Assembly (NCBI GenBank): GCA_010909165.1
Contig: VJWM01000016.1
Location: 248,001-312,000, forward strand
Direction of reading: 5' to 3'
DNA: 64,000 nt
Source of the DNA: Anthoceros angustus
Lineage: Eukaryota > Streptophyta > Anthocerotopsida > Anthocerotales > Anthocerotaceae
Positions 1 through 10,049 of this stretch are shown here, one piece after another. The number at the start of each line of letters is the position of its first letter. Position 1 is the first letter of the stretch. The translations under genes were made by a program, and so were the position numbers. The notes under the pieces were generated by a model. The model was not told where the DNA came from. It searched no databases and saw only the letters and a list, made by a program, of their open reading frames with translations.

Positions 1-70
1 AGGAAACGAAACGAGAAGAGAAAGCTTGGTTGCGAAGGGCAGTCCAGACAGGTGCACTGCTCTTGCTCAC

Positions 71-411
71 TTGAAGGGCGCAAGGTGGAGCGCAACGAAA
101 GAGACCGAGAAGGCCTCCCCGTTGGAGTCGAGGTATGTCACCGTTTGCTTGGCTGCACCGCTTACGCCCACGCAGACGAGGGCCAGCACCGCGGCGATGG
201 CCCTCAACGCCACGACCAGCAGGCGTGACCCACCCTGGGCGCCCCCGGCATTGGAGACGTGGTGATGGTAGGGGGAGGCCACGCCATCGAAGCCCGTCGG
301 CGGGCCGGTACCGGTACCCGTGCCCTGTCCGCCTCCGACTCCATACCCCGCGCCGCCGGCATACGCTGGTGCCGCGCCGCCACCCACCGGAGCCCCCGTC
401 CCGGTTCCCAT
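71..411 (-). CDS. CASP-like (CASPL) membrane protein, first exon, partial
   Basis: CASP-like proteins are four-helix membrane scaffold proteins related to the Casparian-strip proteins. The minus-strand exon from the ATG at 411 encodes about 113 residues: a Gly/Ala/Pro-rich cytoplasmic tail (residues 1-60), then a first membrane helix with the family's conserved arginine at its start (ALRAIAAVLALVCVGVSG), then an extracellular piece (KQTVTYLDSNGEAFSVSF) ending in APFK. The family normally continues with a YLV..N motif at this point. A GTGAGC splice donor sits at 70-65 on the minus strand, so the exon should end at 71 and the rest of the gene lies beyond the left edge. An in-frame upstream ATG at 573 would add 54 low-complexity residues; I prefer 411 because the family's tails are usually short. 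Identity rests on one helix and the motif order, so it is probable, not certain. Confidence 0.6.
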
Positions 412-1350
412 CCTCCGCACCTGCTGCCGCTCAACTCGCGGCTCCCCCTCGGGCCCTTCCCGCTTCCCTCGCCTTCCTTCCCTACCGCGGCTTGCTGCAA
501 ACCAGGGCCCTGCGAGCGAGGAGGAAGAGAACGGGCGGAGCGGAGGTCGATGCGGGCGAGGACTCGGTGCCAATGCCTCGTCCCCCTGGCTCAGAGTATT
601 AGGCTCTGCACCGGAAGCTCCTCCGCACCTTCCTCATCCCGCTGTTGCATTGCCCAAAGAACTTTTCAGCACTAGCAGCCGGAATGCGGGCTGACAACAC
701 GCGCAACGTTTGTTTAACGTTTCCGCGGCCGCCGTCGCCTCCTCCAATCACAGGATGGGATGACGGTATCGAGGAGGACTTCTGGATTAGAATGTGCCGG
801 CAGCCCTGCCCGTACGCGCGCCCGCTGTTCATTCATCCCACAAGGTGCTGATGCTACTATGCGATTTGCGGCACCGCTTTTTCTTCTTGATCAGGTCACA
901 TGCCTGCAAATACCGACAGCCGGGACTCGAGTTACTTGCACTGCGATTAGCTGTTAACGAGTAGGGCAGCGTTACAACAATGTTAGAGACTTAGTCCATT
1001 GCCTTTACGTGAGCTTTAAGACACTAGTGATTATAGTTGATACAGGGATTCGAACCGCGGTGACCACGTTCCTGACGTTCCAGGCTGAGGCCCTACTCAC
1101 ATTGCGTGAGGCCTCCGTCCGTCCGCAGCCCGCGTATAGCGGGCACCGGACGGAGCTGTAGCGCACCGTGCGCCGGGCCCGCTAAAAATGGGAGATTCGT
1201 TATATGTAGGAATGGTATTTAGGGTTTCAGTTAGGAAGGACCCGTTATTCAATCCCGGGCAAGCTCGAAGTAGCCCGGGTTTGCTCTTCTCTTCCTCCAC
1301 TCTTGAACCCCGTCTCGCTTTTCATGCAGACCTCGCTAGGAGTGTCCTGC
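412..1350. other. No gene seen; upstream of the CASP-like exon
   Basis: The first 450 bases are GC-rich and open in several frames, as expected for the 5' flank and leader of the minus-strand CASP-like gene. From 870 to 1350 I see no coding signal. A stretch at about 1045-1090 resembles the T-arm of a tRNA on the minus strand but does not fold into a full cloverleaf. Confidence 0.4.
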
Positions 1351-1418
1351 GCTGGGACTTCCCTTCTTCTCACGCTGCGACTTCCCTTCTTCTCACGCTG
1401 GGACTTCCCTTCTTCTCG
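1351..1418 (+). repeat. 23-bp tandem repeat, three copies
   Basis: Three adjacent copies of a 23-bp pyrimidine-rich unit (GCTGGGACTTCCCTTCTTCT plus CAC) differ by one base in the middle copy; the last copy is 22 bp. No function is apparent. Confidence 0.9.
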
Positions 1419-1689
1419 TCTGCACTTGAGAGTCTTGTGTCTGAGTTCTTCTTTTTTTATATATGATTATATTGATTATCTTATTTTCAGTTATCGATCC
1501 TGTGTTCTAATTTTTAGTTATGGATCCTATGTTGTACTTCATGCTTCAAGTTATGTTCCAAAGGTCATATTCACATTCTTTATACTTGGGGGATGTACAC
1601 TATATGGGAACCGATGACAGTGTGATGCATGTATTGTTCATACTCCTTTTGGCAGCTTCAGGTGGTGCTCTTGTGGAGACTTTGCACAC

Positions 1690-1944
1690 GCAAAAAAGTC
1701 GTATTTGGTGGAAAGCTCCATCTTCTACAGGGTTATGGGAAGAGCTACACATGCAAGCTTGGCACTTGGAAGGTGCAAAAAAGTCGTATTTGGTGGAAAG
1801 CTCCATCTTCTACAGGGTTATGGGAAGAGCTACACATGCAAGCTTGGCACTTGGAAGGTGCAAAAAAGTCGTATTTGGTGGAAAGCTCCATCTTCTACAG
1901 GGTTATGGGAAGAGCTACACATGCAAGCTTGGCACTTGGAAGGT
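1690..1944 (+). repeat. 85-bp tandem repeat, three copies, upstream of the Harbinger transposase
   Basis: Three near-identical 85-bp units start at 1690, 1775 and 1860 (GCAAAAAAGTCGTATTTGGT and onward). A single copy of the same unit begins the second Harbinger copy near 3838. In one frame the unit reads as a Trp/Lys-rich peptide that runs into the transposase's WRREYRMS motif, so it belongs to the 5' end of that gene. Confidence 0.9.
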
Positions 1945-3637
1945 CCTGAGAGACGAGATGAGCATTGGCGTAGAGAATACCGAATGTCATATCCAACTTT
2001 CATGGTTCTCGCTCAACAAGTGCATCCTTTCCTTGTACGAACCTCACCAAGAACGCTCTATACCATGTGATAAAGCTATTGCTACGGTGTTGCATAGGCT
2101 TGGCGGTCTACCTTCCTCACCGTTGCAAATATGGTATTGGTGATGCCACGGTTGTTGAGTATACTAAGCTCATTGTTTCCATCTTAAGTGACCCCATCAT
2201 TAAATACCGAATGTCATATCCAACTTTCATGGTTCTCGTTCAACAATCGCATCCTTTCCGGTACGAACCTCACCAAGAACGTCTATACCATGTGATAAAG
2301 CTATTGCTATACGGTGTTGCATAGGCTTGGCGGTCTACCTTCCTCACCGTTGCTTGAAATATGGTATTGGTGATGCCACAGTTGAGTATACTAAGCTCAT
2401 TGTTTCCATCTTAAGTGACCCCATCATTAAATACCGAATGTCATATCCAACTTTCATGGTTCAACAACAAGCATCCTTTCACGTACGAACCTCACCAAGA
2501 ACGTCTATACCATGTGATAAAGCTATTGCTCTGGTGTTGCATAGGCTTGGCAGGGGTCTACCTTGCCTCACCGTTGCTTCGAAATATGGTATTGGTGATG
2601 CCACAGTTGTTGAGTATACTAAGCTCATTGTTTCCATCTTAAGTGACCCCATCATTAAATACCGAATGTCATATCCAACTTTCATGGTTCTCGTTCAACA
2701 ATGCATCCTTTTCTGTACGAACCTCACCAAGAACGTCTATACCATGTGATAAAGCTATTGCTCGGTGTTGCATAGGCTTGGCGGTCTACCTTCCTCACCG
2801 TTGCTTGAAATATGGTATTGGTGATGCCACGCTTGTTGAGTATACTAAGCTCATTGTTTCCATCTTAAGTGACCGCCAAGCTATATTCTTCATTTATCAC
2901 CATTCCATCGGTTCGTAGTTGACATATCAACAAAGATTTGAGCGTGGACCCTATTGCCTAATATTGTTGGTGCTATAGATGGATCCCTTATCAAGTTTGC
3001 CACCAAACCTATTTGGCGGTACGCTCCGGACTTATCACTTATCAAAACGATACAATATGCATTGCATGGTTGTGCAAGCCATATGTGACAACCAGAAGAT
3101 GTTTATTGATATATGTGCTAATAGTCCGGGAGGTTCAAATGACGCTGGTATTCTCCGGAATAGTAGCTTATGGCAGCGCCTTATCACTAAACGGATATTT
3201 GCAGGGCCAATCATTGAAGTGGAGGGAGTTCTAGTACCTCCTTATATCATTGGTGACTCCGCGTATCCTCTGAGACCTTTTCTTATGAAAGGCTTCAAAA
3301 TGCCTATGAATGCAGAGCAAAGAGCATTCAACTCTTCCTTTTCTTCCAGAGTTGTCATTGAGAATGCTTTCTCCTTATTAAAGAACAGTGGAGAATATTG
3401 AAGAACCTCAACGTCCACGTGAAATATGCGAGCAGTGGTACTTGTTGTGTTTTGCACAACTTTTGCATTGTGGCTGGTGAGTTAGAACCTTCGGAACCAG
3501 GGGTGGACGAGTATCCTCTACCATATGATGTTCCTGTTATCTTGACAAGTGTGGATGAAGAGGCTATGAAGAGTATTGCACTGGTTCAACACAATGCCTT
3601 GGTCAAGCATTGGCGTAGACAAAGACAAGAACAATAG
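1945..3637 (+). pseudogene. PIF/Harbinger (HARBI1-like) transposase, copy 1, broken
   Basis: This is a DDE transposase gene of the PIF/Harbinger superfamily. The N-terminal part has the YRMSYPTF segment and the helix-turn-helix region (LTVASKYGIGDATVVEYTKL) typical of HARBI1-like proteins, here multiplied in a tandem array. The catalytic part follows: GAIDGS (first Asp, about 2970), NSPGGSNDAG, GDSAYP (second Asp), and VVIENAFSLLKN (Glu). A C-terminal tail ends at the TAG at 3635-3637. The longest intact piece is 2979-3401. Small indels separate the GAIDGS frame from the rest, and another falls near 3395, so no single frame encodes the enzyme. Copy 2 is intact where copy 1 is broken and the reverse, so both derive from a functional source. 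No terminal inverted repeats were recognised. Confidence 0.9.
1981..2873 (+). repeat. About 227-bp intragenic tandem repeat, four copies
   Basis: Units begin at about 1981, 2208, 2435 and 2663 with CGAATGTCATATCCAACTTT and end at AAGTGACC. Each encodes the YRMSYPTF segment plus the helix-turn-helix region of the Harbinger transposase. Copies are identical over runs of 30-45 bp and differ by 1-4 nt indels at a few fixed spots. Confidence 0.95.
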
Positions 3638-3842
3638 TGTTGCATTTATGTGCTTGAGTGATGTACTTTGTTGCACAAATAAGTGAATAAGTCAGCAAGT
3701 GCGTTTGTTGTTTTTGAAAGAAGTCTCTTATTAAAATCGAAAAGTGAGAATACAAGCTTGTAGAGGTAAACAAGTTTATTCTAATGGTATATAGCTTGTT
3801 TTGAGATTAATTGTACGTTGGGACTGAATGGCACTTGAAGGT
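3638..3842 (+). repeat. 3' flank of Harbinger copy 1
   Basis: This AT-rich 205-bp tail matches 5370-5573 almost base for base, up to TGGGACTGAATGGCACTTGA. It marks the boundary of the roughly 1.73-kb unit that was duplicated in tandem. Confidence 0.8.
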
Positions 3843-5369
3843 GCAAAAAGTCGATTGGTGGAAAGCTCCATCTTCTGTGGTTATGGGAAGAGCTACACAT
3901 GCAAGCTTGGCACTTGGAAGGTCCCGAGAGATGAGCATTGGCGAGAATACCGAATGTCATATCCAACTTTCATGGTTCTCGCTCAACAAGTGCATCCTTT
4001 CCTGGTACGAACCTCACCAAGAACGTCTATACCATGTGATAAAGCTATTGCTCTGGTGTTGCATAGGCTTGGCAGGGGTCTACCTTCCCTCACCGTTGCC
4101 TCGAAATATGGTATTGGTGATGCCACAGTTGTTGAGTATACTAAGCTCATTGTTTCCATCTTAAGTGACCCCATCATTAAATACCGAATGTCATATCCAA
4201 CTTTCATGGTTCTCGCTCAACAACGCATCCTTTCACGTACGAACCTCACCAAGAACGCCTATACCATGTGATAAAGCTATTGCTCGTGTTGCATAGGCTT
4301 GGGTAGGTCTACCTTGCCTCACCGCTGTTTCAAATATGGTATTGGTGATGCCAGCTTGTTGAGTATACTAAGCTCATTGTTTCCATCTTAAGTGACCCCA
4401 TCATTAAATACCGAATGTCATATCCAACTTTCATGGTTCTCGCTCAACAACCGCATCCTTTTCTGTACGAACCTCACCAAGAACGCCTATACCATGTGAT
4501 AAAGCTATTGCTCGGTGTTGCATAGGCTTGGCGGGGTCTACCTTCCTCACCGCTGTTTCAAATATGGTATTGGTGATGCCACATTGTTGAGTATACTAAG
4601 CTCATTGTTTCCATCTTAAGTGACCCCGCTATATTCTTCATTTATCACCATTCCATCACGCCAGTTGACATATCAAAGATTTGAGCTGGACCCTATTGCC
4701 TAATATTGTTGGTGCTATAGATGGATCCCTTATCAAGTTTGCCACCAAACCTGCTGAGCAGTACACTCCAACAGCTTATCACTGCAAACGATACAATATG
4801 CATTGCATGGTTGTGCAAGCCGTATGTGACAACCAGAAGATGTTCATTGATATATGTGCTAATAGTCCGGAGGTTCAAATGACGCTGGTATTCTCCGGAA
4901 TAGTAGCTTATGGCAGCGCCTTATCACTAGACGGATATTTGCAGGGCCAATCATTGAAGTGGAGGGAGTTCTAGTACCTCCTTACATCATTGGTGACTCC
5001 GCGTATCCTCTGAGACCTTTTCTTATGAAAGGCTTCAAAATGCCTATGAATGCAGAGCAAAGAGCATTCAACTCTTCCTTTTCTTCTGGACGAGTTGTCA
5101 TTGAGAATGCTTTCTCCTTATTAAAGAACAGGTGGAGAATATTGAAGAACCTCAACGTCCACGTGAAATATGAAGAACCTGCTTGTTGTGTTTTGCACAA
5201 CTTTTGCATTGTGGTGAGTTAGAACCTTGAACTGTGGGTGGACGAGTATCCTCTACCATATGATGTTCTGTTATCTTGACAAGTGCGGAGGAAGAGGCTA
5301 TGAAGAGTATTGAATGGTTCAACACAATGCCTTGGTCAAGCATTGGCGAGACAAAGACAAGAACAATAG
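3843..5369 (+). pseudogene. PIF/Harbinger (HARBI1-like) transposase, copy 2, broken
   Basis: This is the second head-to-tail copy of the transposase gene. The catalytic Asp of GAIDGS is at 4720-4722, the Asp of GDSAYP at 4995-4997 and the Glu of VVIENAF at 5103-5105; the first Asp lies in a different frame from the other two. Compared with copy 1, one G is missing from a GGG run near 4868 (NSPGGSNDAG becomes NSPE), which splits the catalytic domain between the frames 4681-4974 and 4959-5222. A second loss near 5215 removes the C-terminal tail. Copy 2 keeps the intact stretch between GAIDGS and the Tyr/His/Lys segment (AEQYTPTAYHCKRYNM) that is scrambled in copy 1. Its N-terminal array has three repeat units against four in copy 1. 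Confidence 0.9.
3951..4625 (+). repeat. About 230-bp intragenic tandem repeat, three copies
   Basis: Units begin at about 3951, 4185 and 4412 and are the same unit as the 1981-2873 array. The differing copy number in the two Harbinger copies shows the array changed independently in each, or that one is mis-assembled. Confidence 0.95.
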
Positions 5370-5825
5370 TGTTGCATTTATGTGCTTGAGTGATGTACTT
5401 TGTTGCACAAATAAGTGAATAAGTCAGCAAGTGCGTTTGTTGTTTTTGAAAGAAGTCTCTTATTAAAATCCAAAAGTGAGAATACAAGCTTGTAGAGGTA
5501 AACAAGCTGATTCTAATGGTATATAGCTTGTTTCGAGATTAATTGTACGTTGGGACTGAATGGCACTTGAAGGTCTGCTCAAAACTTAAGAAACTATCTC
5601 GAAGTCTGCAATTTCGGAGCTGTTTCAAAGGTCATCTTTCATTCAAATGAAAAAGTGAAAACATAACCTTGTAGAGATCAATGAGCAGATTCTAATGGTA
5701 TGTAGCTCTTTTCGAGGTGAGTCGTATTTTGGGACTGAATGGCACTTGGAGTTATGGTGAAACCTTACAATATTATAGCTAGCACAAACCATAAGCTATG
5801 ACAAGTGCTGGAACCCCTTGATGTA
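5370..5825 (+). repeat. 3' flank of Harbinger copy 2 plus a diverged third tail
   Basis: 5370-5573 repeats the tail of copy 1. From 5574 to about 5752 a more diverged version of the same tail follows (shared TTCTAATGGTAT and GGGACTGAATGGCACTTGGA), which suggests a third, older unit reduced to its 3' end. No coding sequence is visible. Confidence 0.7.
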
Positions 5826-6775
5826 TCACTCCTGCTCCTGCCTTGGGCACTTGGATGCTTGTACCAAGAGCTTGGCCAGCTCTATTTGCGTGAATTGTTG
5901 GAGTTCAACAACCTTCATGCTCTGCTCTAGCCTTGTTTTCTCCATGTTTTGAAGGCTCTCCAACCTTGCTCTCTCCATACTTTGGAGGTTCTCTTGCTTC
6001 ACAGCTTCAACTCTTGCCCACACCTCTGCAAAGCTGTTGATTGATTCAACTATCTTGTCTATCCCAGCACCTGAGAGCTTCCTTTTGGCTTGCTTGGAGA
6101 CCTTCTTCAAGCACCTTTGAGCTTCTTCAACACCTTTGAGCTTTGTCACTTGAGTGAAAGGTGAATCACAAGAGTGATTGTCCTTGGATGTAGAAGGAGG
6201 AGTAGGGCCCCTAGCAGGAGTTGTAGGGGGTGGGGATGTAGGAGGAGGAGAAGAGGCAGGAGGGGAGCTTGCTGGTGGGTTGTGAGTGTGTGATGACTCA
6301 CACACTGGTTTATGCATGCACCTTCACAAACATGCGTTTCAGTTAAATCCACAAAGCCTGGGTCATGCGAGTTAGGCATTCCTACCACCTTTGGATTGTG
6401 TGACATGAAGGAATGCAGGGCTTCCCAAAAAGCCCACTCAGAAGCATACACTCCCGTGTCAAGCTTTTTGGTCTTTTGCTTATATTGCTTCTTGAGGGAG
6501 TCCATTTTGTTGCGACATTGCAGACCTATTGGCACAAATCCCATGCAAGAGGACGAAATCCTGAGTGCAATAGCGTTCCAGTGGTGGGAAGCAAGGTTCC
6601 CTTTGTGAAGATGGTTGACATACACCTCCTCGTACGCCGAGATGAGAGCATGAGTGCTGTCTCCTGTCCATGCAGCCACATTCTGGTTTTGAAGCCTAGG
6701 AATCGCTGAAACTTGTAGCCCAAATGCGGTTGGGACAAGTGCTAGTTGTGTTGCCAACATGTCAGATTGGGACAT
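5826..6775 (-). pseudogene. Trihelix (Myb/SANT-like, ASIL-type) DNA-binding protein, one frameshift
   Basis: Starting at the ATG at 6775 (MSQSDMLATQ), residues 36-123 form a trihelix domain: W36, ISAYEEVYVNHLHKGNLASH with W66, then QCRNKMDSLKKQYK and SEWAFWEAL. This is the pattern of plant ASIL-like trihelix factors. After GFVDLTETHVCEG the frame changes by one base near 6305. The other frame then gives a Pro/Ser/Thr-rich linker and a C-terminal coiled coil (ARLESLQNMEKTRLEQSMK), ending at 5826. The two parts together match the usual layout of such proteins. PIF/Harbinger elements normally encode a Myb/SANT-like partner beside the transposase, and this gene converges on two Harbinger copies, so it may be that partner. 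It could equally be a captured host gene. Broken by a single indel or a sequence error. Confidence 0.75.
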
Positions 6776-6975
6776 GGATCCATGGGGAACTGATTGGGCA
6801 ACTTCACGAACACCGGCCCAAAGACAAACAAATAAGAGCGAAGGAACCGTCCCCCACAAACAGCGAAGGAAGAAGATGAGCCGGTGGTCACATGCACCTG
6901 AGATATATCTCGAGTGCTTAAAAAAATACATATGTCAGCTGTTATGGGAAAGCCGCTCTGACATATGGAGAGCTC

Positions 6976-7747
6976 CGTCGTTAAAAGTCCCGTCGCCTAA
7001 GGCTAACGCAAACTTAATGAGCCCCGCCATCTGCATCGCCTGTGGCCACGCACTTCGGCTGCAAAGCCGAGAGGCATGAGGCCGCATGCGGGCATGCTTC
7101 TCTTTCTTTCCGCCGCCTCCTTCCTCGGCAGAACGGCCCGGCTGCCCTTCTCAACGGCTCCGCCTCCTCATGGTCACCCATCTCGGTCTCAACTGCTCAC
7201 CAAGCACTCGATTACGAACTCCCACCGCCTTGTTCATTTTGAACATACTGTAATAGATTATGCTTTCTCACCGCAATAAAATCACCTACACGATCGCCAG
7301 GAATGTAAGCGCTTCACATTCATGTGCATTTTCATCTTCCTCGATGATTGCCCATGCCCCATGACAAATGCTCCTTGGTGAAGATGCCGGGCTCCAGGCC
7401 GTGACTGAGTGTGAGGCAAATGTTCCATTCCACCGACATCACAATTTTGAGAGACTACCGCCACTTGCTCGATCGTACTGCCAAGCTTCCTCCGAATCGA
7501 GAGCCGCATTAGAAGTGGGTTATAAATACTTGAAACGCCTGCTTTGGCATGCATTAGGAACGAGAACAGGGATGGGGAACAGTGAGACCATAGACGTGAG
7601 CAGGTGAAGGACGGCGCTGAAAGGAGCGCGAGAGCGTTGAGAGGAGGGTGGAGGGAGCCGTTGAAGGCTACTTACATTGAATATTGAAACACCTCCGTCC
7701 GTCGCGGAGTCCACCTGGAATGTTCTTTTAAAAATGGAGTTCATCTG
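6976..7747. other. Spacer of the trihelix inverted repeat; no gene recognised
   Basis: This mixed-composition DNA is pyrimidine-rich at 7090-7220. Short open frames exist on both strands but none shows family motifs. Confidence 0.4.
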
Positions 7748-7776
7748 CTAAAAGTAGGGAGCAACCCTACTTTTAG
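7748..7776. repeat. Perfect 12-bp hairpin
   Basis: CTAAAAGTAGGG and CCCTACTTTTAG are separated by the 5-base loop AGCAA. It sits at the edge of the right arm of the trihelix inverted repeat. Confidence 0.9.
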
Positions 7777-7789
7777 ACCGAGTCTCAGA

Positions 7790-8395
7790 TATGTCGAGCG
7801 GCTTTCCTGCACATGGCATATGTATTTTTTAAGCACCCGAGATATATCTCGTGCATGACCACCGCTCATCTTCTTCCTTCATTTGTTGTGGGGACGGTTC
7901 CTTCGCCTTCACTGCTCAGGTTGTTGCTGGGTTGCCCAACTGTTCCCCATGGATCCGCTGTCCTAACATGTTGTTGCCAACATTAACTAGCACTTGTCCC
8001 AAGCGCATCCGGGCTATAAGTTTCGGATTCCTAGGCTTCAAACCAATGTGGCTGCATGGACAGAGACATGCACGCCTCATCTCTCACAGGCGAGAGGAGG
8101 TGTATGTCAACCATCTTCACAAAGGGAACCTCGCCTCCCACCATTGGGACGCTTATTGCACTCGTGATTTCGCCTCTTGCATGGGATTTGTGCCAACAGT
8201 CCGCAATGTCGCAACAAAATGGACTCCCTCAAGAAGCAATATAAGCAAGAGACCAAAAAGCTTGACACGGAGGTGTATATCGAGTGGGCTTTTGGGAAGC
8301 CTGCATTCCTTCGCGACAATCCAAAGGTGGTAGTAATGCCTAACTCGCATGACCCAGGCTTTGTGGATTTAACTGAAACGCACGCTTGTCCCAAG
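7790..8395 (+). pseudogene. Inverted, decayed copy of the trihelix gene
   Basis: On the plus strand this repeats the trihelix part of the gene at 5826-6775, from the region before the domain through EEVYVNHLHKGNLASHHW, the SLKKQYKQ segment, the WAF segment and GFVDLTETHAC. At least four frame changes break it. The coiled-coil C-terminus is absent, because similarity stops after the TETHAC codons, close to the frameshift position in the other copy. Confidence 0.85.
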
Positions 8396-8729
8396 CGCAT
8401 CTGGGCATTGGACTGTGTGTCCAATTTGGAGCCCTATCCAGGGACTGATTGCGTTTGAAAGTTTCGAACAGCAGGGTTTTGCTCTTGCTGCATTTGCTTT
8501 GATTTTCAATCTGGCATCGCGAGTGAGCGAGGCCGTGTGCTACAAGCTTTGCATGTGAGCTGGAGTTTTGCTGTGCTGTGTTTCTTAATCCTAGGGCAGA
8601 CATAGGGGACCGTAGGTGCTGCCGCATGATCAAAGCAGTTGAACTTTCTATTTTGTGCTAGGGAGGAGGGTGCCATGAAGAGGGTGAAGGATACAGGTAG
8701 CAATACCTACACATGCTTTGGCCATGGGG

Positions 8730-9231
8730 GCAGCGTGGTTTTCTGGATAGGTTCAGAGGAAAGTTTGGGAGGGAGCCAACCGTGGATGAGATCAGAGCTG
8801 TTGGTACAGTTCACGGAAATTGGCTGGTGAAGCTGCGTTTTGGATGAATTCCAAAATCACAAGTCCTGCTTTGGGTCCACAGGTTAACTCACAGGGGATT
8901 GACACTGCTATTAACGTGTGAAACCAGTTGGTTGAGGCAGGTTACCCAACCGATGAATGCGATACCCAATCATGGGGCTTGGCTTATAAAGTTGAAAGAG
9001 TTTTGGATGCAGTCTGGAACTAGAACTCCAGCTTTGGGTCTGCAAGTGGACTCAAAGGGGCAGAAGGACAAGGCGATTAATGTGTGGACCTTGTTGAAGG
9101 ATGCAGGCTATTCCATCAAGGAGTGCGATGAGAAGGTCATGGAGGCCATCCTAAAGCAGAATGTCATAGATGACGGTGGATGGTGGGGCATTATCTTCCC
9201 CGCAGTTGCAAGACAAGCTGAGGATGCTTGA
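8730..9231 (+). CDS. Unrecognised protein fragment with an internal 38-residue repeat
   Basis: I do not recognise the family. In three successive frames the plus strand reads: RGKFGREPTVDEIRAV (about 8755-8832); then ALGPQVNSQG...AINV...LVEAGYPTDECD (8863-8968); then ALGLQVDSKG...AINVWTLLKDAGYSIKECD (9031-9130), followed by KVMEAILKQNVIDDGGWWGI and a stop near 9229. The second and third pieces are clearly repeats of each other, about 38 residues long. One in-frame stop (TGA near 8918) and frame changes interrupt the series. A one-base shift before the stop would give the more protein-like ending LQDKLRMLEHDSG. This is probably the last exon or exons of a host gene or its pseudogene. Confidence 0.4.
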
Positions 9232-9479
9232 GCATGATTCTGGTTAGGTCGTTGTCCAGGACTATTGTGTCTATTTTGTGATAGCCTGAAGTTCTGTGAA
9301 CTTGAACTGATTTAAGTTCGTGGTTCTCTTTTTGCAGGTGGCAAACCTTTGGGGCAGTCTTTGAGTTGAGGTGCTGGGTGGAGAAAATTCTTAGATGCCC
9401 GTGTAGCATGTAGGGGGCTGGGAGTCTAATATATTGTAGGATGTAGGTGCAATCCCGAATTCGGTACCCCATAACCCAC

Positions 9480-10049
9480 ACACCCGCCTAGCACTCCTTC
9501 ATTTTACTACAACAGAGTGCACTTTACTACAGCAATATAAATCCGTTTTTACTTTACTACGGTCCTGTTTACTTCAGATTTTTACTACGCGCCTTATTTT
9601 GCAGCCAGGTGTTTTACAACGGCCCGTTATAACTACAGTTCACTGATTAACCTAACCATGGTTACATAACTATGGTTTATAAACTACTGTTATTTAACTT
9701 CAGTTAATAAACTTGAGTTAATTCACATTGGTTACTTAACCATATTTTATTAACCACGATTACAGTTGTTGTAAATGCCGTTGTAGATCAACATGGTAAT
9801 TGTTGTTGTAAAGTGAATCGTAGTTAAACCATAACTGATGTACGGTCAACTCCGTAAAGTATATCGTATGTATGTCACATACGAATACGGTATATAGCCA
9901 TGGTATACGGTGTGAAGACATTACCAGGGAAATTAACGCTATGTGTTTACAACGGGCATTTTACTACATGTGTAGTAATTTTGTAGTAATGTCCGTAGTA
10001 AATTCCGTTGTAAAGGACACGTTTTCCTAGTAGTGTTTTCCTAGTAGTG
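9480..10049. mobile_element. CACTA-type (En/Spm) element end, non-autonomous or truncated
   Basis: The right end carries GTTTTCCTAGTAGTG at 10021-10035, immediately repeated at 10035-10049. Its reverse complement, CACTACTAGGAAAAC, is the classic terminus of plant CACTA elements. The inner 500 bp are AT-rich and full of TTTACTAC, TTGTAGTAA and GTTGTAAA motifs on both strands, as in CACTA subterminal repeats. No matching left CACTA end was found near 9480 and no transposase is encoded. Confidence 0.7.

Larger units (their letters stand above)
6326..8395. repeat. Long imperfect inverted repeat around the trihelix gene
   Basis: The left arm (about 6326-6975) and right arm (about 7790-8395) are inverted copies. 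Shared landmarks include the TCATGCGAGTTAGGCATT segment, the KKQYKQ-coding stretch, and GAGATATATCTCG next to a T-run at both inner ends. About 815 bp separate the arms. The arms differ by many small indels. A transcript through both would fold into a long hairpin. Confidence 0.9.

Noticed and set aside
1040-1095. tRNA gene on the minus strand (GGTTCGAATCC T-loop)
   Set aside because: The T-arm word is present, but the T-stem has a mismatch, the anticodon stem-loop is the wrong length and no matching acceptor stem is found upstream. At most a decayed tRNA fragment.
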